11,244 nt of DNA from Candidatus Altarchaeota archaeon. Lineage in GTDB: Archaea; Altiarchaeota; Altiarchaeia; IMC4; SCGC-AAA252-I15. The DNA lies in contig JAHIYG010000120.1 of NCBI GenBank assembly GCA_018815265.1, forward strand, positions 1 to 11,244. Reading direction: 5' to 3'. Below, piece after piece: positions 8,451-11,244 of the stretch. Numbering within the stretch: the first letter of the stretch is position 1; each line of letters starts with the position of its first letter. The notes under the pieces were generated by a model. It did no database searches, was not told the origin of the DNA, and saw nothing but the letters and a program-made list of their open reading frames with translations. The position numbers were made by a program, and so were the translations under genes.

Positions 8451-9227
8451 ATGCTGACCAAACGCATAATACCCTGCTTAGACTGCGACCTCGCAGTTCC
8501 AGAAGGTCGTGTCGTCAAAGGAATACAGTTCAAGCAGATACGCTATGCTGGAGAGCCTGTGGAACTTGCTGCAAGATACTCATCTGATGGAGCTGATGAA
8601 CTGGTGTTTCTTGACATAACCGCATCCCATGAACGCCGGGAGACAATGGCTGACGTGATAAGAAAAACAAGCAAGGAAGTATACATTCCCCTGACAGTTG
8701 GCGGAGGAATCAAGTCACTTAAGGACATACAACTGATGCTCAAAGCCGGGGCAGACAAAGTCAGCCTAAACACAGCAGCCATAAAGAATCCGGATTTCGT
8801 TGCAAAAGCATCCAAGAAATTCGGAAACCAATGCATAGTCGTCGCAATAGACAGCAAAAGAACAGGTAATACGCCCTCAGGTCATGAAGCAAGCATATAT
8901 GGTGGCAGGACACTCACTGGAAAAGACACCCTCGAATGGGCAAAGAAGGTTGAGAGTTTGGGGGCGGGGGAGATACTTCTGACCTCAATGGACCAAGACG
9001 GTGTGAAGACAGGATTCGACCTGGAACTAACCCAACTCATATCAGAGAATATACATATACCTGTCATCGCGTCAGGGGGTGTTGGGGAGCCGAAACACAT
9101 ACTTGAAGCATTCACAAAAGGCAAAGCCGACGCGGCATTGGCTGCATCCATATTCCACTTCAACGAATACCCCATACAGGCTGTAAAAAAATACCTGAGA
9201 GAGAAAAAAATACCTGTCAGACTCTAA
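8451..9227 (+). CDS. hisF: Imidazole glycerol phosphate synthase, cyclase subunit
   Basis: HisF uses ammonia delivered by the glutaminase HisH to convert PRFAR to imidazole glycerol phosphate and AICAR, linking histidine and purine synthesis. The 258-residue (beta/alpha)8 barrel shows the N-terminal IIPCLD with catalytic Asp11, GRVVKG at 19-24, the second catalytic Asp at 134 in VVAIDSKR (equivalent to Asp130 of shorter HisF proteins; the loop after Asp11 is about four residues longer here), the phosphate-binding segment [10 protein letters not shown] at 81-90, and IASGGVGE in the C-terminal half. It follows the unknown gene by two bases with no clear Shine-Dalgarno, suggesting coupling. HisH and other his genes are not in the window. 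The stop is four bases from the stop of the convergent - strand ORF. Confidence 0.98.
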   Translation: MLTKRIIPCLDCDLAVPEGRVVKGIQFKQIRYAGEPVELAARYSSDGADELVFLDITASHERRETMADVIRKTSKEVYIPLTVGGGIKSLKDIQLMLKAGADKVSLNTAAIKNPDFVAKASKKFGNQCIVVAIDSKRTGNTPSGHEASIYGGRTLTGKDTLEWAKKVESLGAGEILLTSMDQDGVKTGFDLELTQLISENIHIPVIASGGVGEPKHILEAFTKGKADAALAASIFHFNEYPIQAVKKYLREKKIPVRL

Positions 9228-9231
9228 TTTC

Positions 9232-9612
9232 CTATTCTATTACAGGTGGTATCTCAAAGGGAGTATTCTCATTGAACTTCTCCATTTTGCTTAAATCGTC
9301 AGCTATCTTTCTAAGGTGTCCTTGATGCTCCGCAATCTTCTGTCTTACCTGGTCCTCTGAATAACCCGGAGTTGGTTCTCCGGACTCCTGCCTAAATGGT
9401 GTTTTATCGATTAGTCGGTTTGGGTCAACTACCTCAGCATCTCCTATGCAAATCCTTTGAAGTCCCTTGCTTAAGCCCCTTAAAACAACCTGTTGTCCGG
9501 TTATGACTTTATCTGCAATCCCTTGCTCGACAAGTTCTTTGCTAACGCTCAGTAATTCCTCGGGCTTAAATGGCTTGTGTTGCTGCTCGGCTATCTCAAC
9601 CCTTTTTGCCAT
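9232..9612 (-). CDS. Unknown protein, probably the intact remnant of a longer gene
   Basis: 126 residues from the first usable ATG, not recognised. It is hydrophilic, largely helical and rich in Glu, Gln and Lys (KRVEIAEQQHKPFKPEELL, VRQKIAEHQGHLRKIADDL). The central segment GIADKVITGQQVVLRGLSKGLQRICIGDAEVVDP looks like a small beta-rich unit, and the C-terminus is Pro-rich. No membrane segment or signal peptide is visible. The same frame continues protein-like upstream of this ATG to 9777 with two stops, so the true start was probably 9777. No good ribosome-binding site precedes 9612 (GAAGAG abuts the ATG). It is convergent with hisF and downstream of ilvB. It could be translated from 9612 or be entirely dead. 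Confidence 0.5.
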   Translation of the reverse strand: MAKRVEIAEQQHKPFKPEELLSVSKELVEQGIADKVITGQQVVLRGLSKGLQRICIGDAEVVDPNRLIDKTPFRQESGEPTPGYSEDQVRQKIAEHQGHLRKIADDLSKMEKFNENTPFEIPPVIE

Positions 9613-9777
9613 CTCTTCAAGTCCAGCTACACCTAATTCGGCGAGATTTCTCTGCAGTTCAGGAGCTTGTTGCTCAGCTACTCTCCTAAGAAGTTCAGCT
9701 CATATAGTGTCTGGATCATTCTTCTTCACAGATGGCGGGGCGCTAGAATGTTCCCCTGGTGTAGGCTACGTAGCCAT
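9613..9777 (-). pseudogene. Interrupted 5' part of the unknown gene (two in-frame stops)
   Basis: Reading the same frame upstream of 9612 gives residues typical of the downstream protein: AELLRRVAEQQAPELQ and onward without a break. It is preceded by TGA (9700-9702), then PTPGEHSSAPPSVKKNDPDTI, TAG (9766-9768) and MAT starting with ATG at 9775-9777. Restoring TGA to CGA (Arg) and TAG to CAG (Gln) would give one 181-residue protein. Neither the TAG nor the TGA context suggests recoding, and both codons are used as normal stops elsewhere in the window. A T7 run ending 24 bases upstream of 9777 would fit a TATA box for a leaderless start. Best reading is recent decay; assembly or sequencing error is the alternative. 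Confidence 0.6.
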
Positions 9778-9798
9778 AATAACTATGGACCAACACTT

Positions 9799-9812
9799 CC
9801 TAAAAAAATACC
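9799..9812 (-). promoter_or_regulatory. T7 run: ilvB terminator and/or TATA box of the decayed gene
   Basis: On the - strand GGTATTTTTTTAGG contains seven T in a row (9802-9808). It lies 88-94 bases after the ilvB stop, and T runs of this kind terminate archaeal transcription. It also lies about 25-31 bases before the ATG at 9777, the right distance for a leaderless promoter. The 118 bases between ilvB and that ATG otherwise hold only the degenerate ilvB tail repeat. Confidence 0.45.
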
Positions 9813-9814
9813 AA

Positions 9815-9932
9815 TCAGTCTTTTACCACACGATGTCTTTCAATCACGTTGGATTTTACATTCAAGGTTTGAAAGACCTATGGTGTTTGTTTCTGTTAGT
9901 CCTTTACTATATGGTGTCTCTCTATCATGTTG
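9815..9932 (-). repeat. Degenerate tandem copy of the ilvB 3' end (37-base units)
   Basis: Unit 1 is the end of ilvB itself (9932 down to 9896). Unit 2 lies at 9851 down to 9815. They match at 28 of 37 positions by eye, and eight of the nine differences are transitions. Unit 1 encodes NMIERHHIVKD-stop and unit 2 encodes NVIERHRVVKD-stop, so amino acid differences are conservative. The units are 81 bases apart, a multiple of three, so unit 2 is in the ilvB frame. Two stops (ilvB's TAA and a TAG at 9881-9883) separate them. No start codon makes unit 2 a credible gene by itself. Confidence 0.75.
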
Positions 9933-11244
9933 CATATTTGTCCTGTTGCCGGAACCATGGGTAGAATGTGTTCGTCTGGGTCGACTGGTATGTCTAAAAC
10001 GTATGTTTCATCACCTGTCATCGCCTTTTTCAGGGCTTCCCTAATCTCTGAAGGCCTCTCAACCAAAATGCCTTTCACGCCGAATGCCTCTGCCAACTTC
10101 ACGAAATCAGGCGACTCACCAAGATGAGTGTGGCTTCTTCTCTTGTCATAAAACAGGTCCTGCCACTGTTTCACCATCCCCAAGTACCAGTTTTTCATGA
10201 GCAACACCGCAACGTGTATGTCGTTTTCCTTGCATGTCGCAAGGTCCTGGCATGTCATCAAGAAACTGCCTTCACTACCAACGTCAATAACCTTATAATC
10301 TGGTTTCGCAACCTTGGCACCTATGGCAAATGGGAACCCAGCGCCCATAGTGCCTAATCCGCCGGATGAAACCCAGTTTCTCGGGTGCTTGATGTTTAAA
10401 TAATGGGCTGCAAACATCTGGCATTGCCCGACTTCAGTCGTCACAATAGTCTTCTCATCTATAAGTGAATTCAATTCCTTCATAATCCTCTGCTGCTTAA
10501 TCGGAGTACAATTATAATCCCAGCATGAACCGTATTCCTTCTTGTACTTTTCAAGTTTCTTATGCCATTCAGTCCCGCCCTTGCGTTTGACCTTGCCAAT
10601 TACCTTGAGCATGTTCTTCAACACCAGCTTGGCATCCCCTACAATTGGCAAGTCAACATCGACGTTTTTACCAATTTCAGCAGAGTCAATGTCGATGTGT
10701 ATCATTTTAGCGTCTGGGGCGAAATATTGGACATCACAGGTTATCCTATCACTGAATCTGCAACCAATAGCCAATATCAAATCGCTTTCTGTAATCATTA
10801 GATTAGCTGCCTTTCTCCCGTGCATTCCAAGCATTCCCAAAGCAAGGGGTGCATCCTCTGGATATGCTCCCTTACCCATCAAAGTATTTGCTACAGGAAG
10901 AACTAGTGTATCTGCAAGCTGTCTAAGCTCGGAAGATGCACCAGAGAGTATAACCCCCCCACCTGCTAAAATCACGGGACGTTCAGCATCCATAAGCATC
11001 TTAACAGCGTTTTTAATCTGTACAGGATGACCCCCACTAACTTTTGTAGTGTATCCCTTCAAACTATTGTCTTTGGGATATGAAAAACTTTTCAACTTAC
11101 CCTGCTGAACATCCTTGGGGATGTCAATCAACACAGGACCATGCCTTCTGGTTTGCGCAATCATAAACGCCTGCTTGAAAACCGACGGTATCTCCTCAAC
11201 ACTGTCAATCTGAAAGTTATGCTTTGTTATCGGCATTGTAATGC
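9896..11244 (-). CDS. ilvB: Acetolactate synthase large subunit (N-terminus outside window)
   Basis: Thiamine-diphosphate, FAD and Mg2+ dependent enzyme for the first common step of branched-chain amino acid synthesis. The frame runs off the right edge: the ATG at 11236 is internal, since the residues before it read IT, giving the family motif ITMPITKHN. About 448 C-terminal residues are visible. GPVLIDIPKDV ends the PYR domain; a middle domain with AGGGVILSGA follows; the TPP domain has EVGQCQMFAAHYL, SSGGLGTMGAGFPFAIGAKVA and LGMVKQWQDLFYDKRRSHTHL. Compared with typical enzymes, the metal-binding GDG is SEG (in VGSEGS, 10265-10279), the following NN is KN, and the usual GQHQMW reads GQCQMF. 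A short extension RHHIVKD ends the protein. No ilvN follows. Could be a diverged paralogue of the TPP family, but synthase is the best fit. Confidence 0.93.
   Translation of the reverse strand, partial: ITMPITKHNFQIDSVEEIPSVFKQAFMIAQTRRHGPVLIDIPKDVQQGKLKSFSYPKDNSLKGYTTKVSGGHPVQIKNAVKMLMDAERPVILAGGGVILSGASSELRQLADTLVLPVANTLMGKGAYPEDAPLALGMLGMHGRKAANLMITESDLILAIGCRFSDRITCDVQYFAPDAKMIHIDIDSAEIGKNVDVDLPIVGDAKLVLKNMLKVIGKVKRKGGTEWHKKLEKYKKEYGSCWDYNCTPIKQQRIMKELNSLIDEKTIVTTEVGQCQMFAAHYLNIKHPRNWVSSGGLGTMGAGFPFAIGAKVAKPDYKVIDVGSEGSFLMTCQDLATCKENDIHVAVLLMKNWYLGMVKQWQDLFYDKRRSHTHLGESPDFVKLAEAFGVKGILVERPSEIREALKKAMTGDETYVLDIPVDPDEHILPMVPATGQICNMIERHHIVKD

Noticed and set aside
9232..9777. Selenocysteine (TGA) or pyrrolysine (TAG) decoding of the interrupted gene
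   Set aside because: Both codons act as ordinary stops elsewhere in the window (TAG ends the CBS gene, TGA ends atpE and others). No SECIS-like hairpin was noticed, and needing both special amino acids in one small unknown gene is implausible.
9815..9932. Attachment-site duplication from an integrated element at the ilvB 3' end
   Set aside because: Only 44 bases separate the two copies, with no integrase or cargo between them, and 24% divergence does not fit a recent att duplication.
9467..10044. Long + strand open frames at 9467-9964 and 9667-10044
   Set aside because: They lie opposite ilvB and the small - strand gene, have Ser/Leu/Cys-rich shadow-like composition, and cross the non-coding spacer without any start signal.
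1..11244. CRISPR array, transposon, toxin-antitoxin or defence island
   Set aside because: No regularly spaced repeats, terminal inverted repeats, transposase, nuclease or helicase motifs were found; almost all the sequence is accounted for by housekeeping genes.

Overview
The window reads as ordinary archaeal chromosome. The strongest evidence is an A1AO-type (archaeal) ATP synthase operon, with short ATGA start/stop overlaps, heavy use of ATA (Ile) and AGG/AGA (Arg) codons, and two genes whose upstream DNA looks like a TATA-type promoter placed for leaderless or near-leaderless transcription. The organism makes at least some branched-chain amino acids and histidine (ilvC, ilvB, hisF). I cannot place it more precisely than 'an archaeon, probably uncultivated' from sequence alone.

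Layout. Positions 1-5604 hold the soluble and stalk part of the ATP synthase on the + strand: atpE (5' end cut off by the window), atpC, atpF, atpA, atpB and atpD. They are joined by 4-base overlaps or 1-2 base gaps, so this is one transcription unit. Two more genes continue the operon: a 133-residue tandem CBS-domain protein that overlaps atpD by 4 bases, and an 88-residue basic protein of unknown function. A 204-base gap (6277-6480) carries a promoter, and ilvC (ketol-acid reductoisomerase) follows. A hairpin with a UUCG loop plus a T-rich tract closes ilvC. Next come an unrecognised 313-residue protein and hisF, two bases apart. From 9232 to the right edge everything real is on the - strand: a small unknown ORF that looks like the surviving part of a longer decayed gene, a 118-base spacer, and ilvB (acetolactate synthase large subunit, N-terminus beyond the window).

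Function. AtpA/AtpB form the catalytic head. AtpD and AtpF form the rotating central stalk, AtpC is the socket on the rotor ring, and AtpE is a peripheral stalk. IlvB and IlvC catalyse the first and second steps of valine/isoleucine synthesis, but they lie on opposite strands and are separately transcribed. No ilvN (regulatory subunit) is seen. HisF has no HisH partner here.

The most interesting points are: (1) a 37-base degenerate second copy of the ilvB 3' end, in the same frame, just downstream of ilvB; (2) a small gene interrupted by two stops, each explainable by one C-to-T change on its sense strand; (3) a CBS-domain protein, lacking the usual ribose-binding Asp in both repeats, welded to the ATP synthase operon; (4) an IlvC with an unusual cofactor loop and an IlvB whose GDG metal motif reads SEG. 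I found no mobile element, CRISPR array, RNA gene or clear new defence system.
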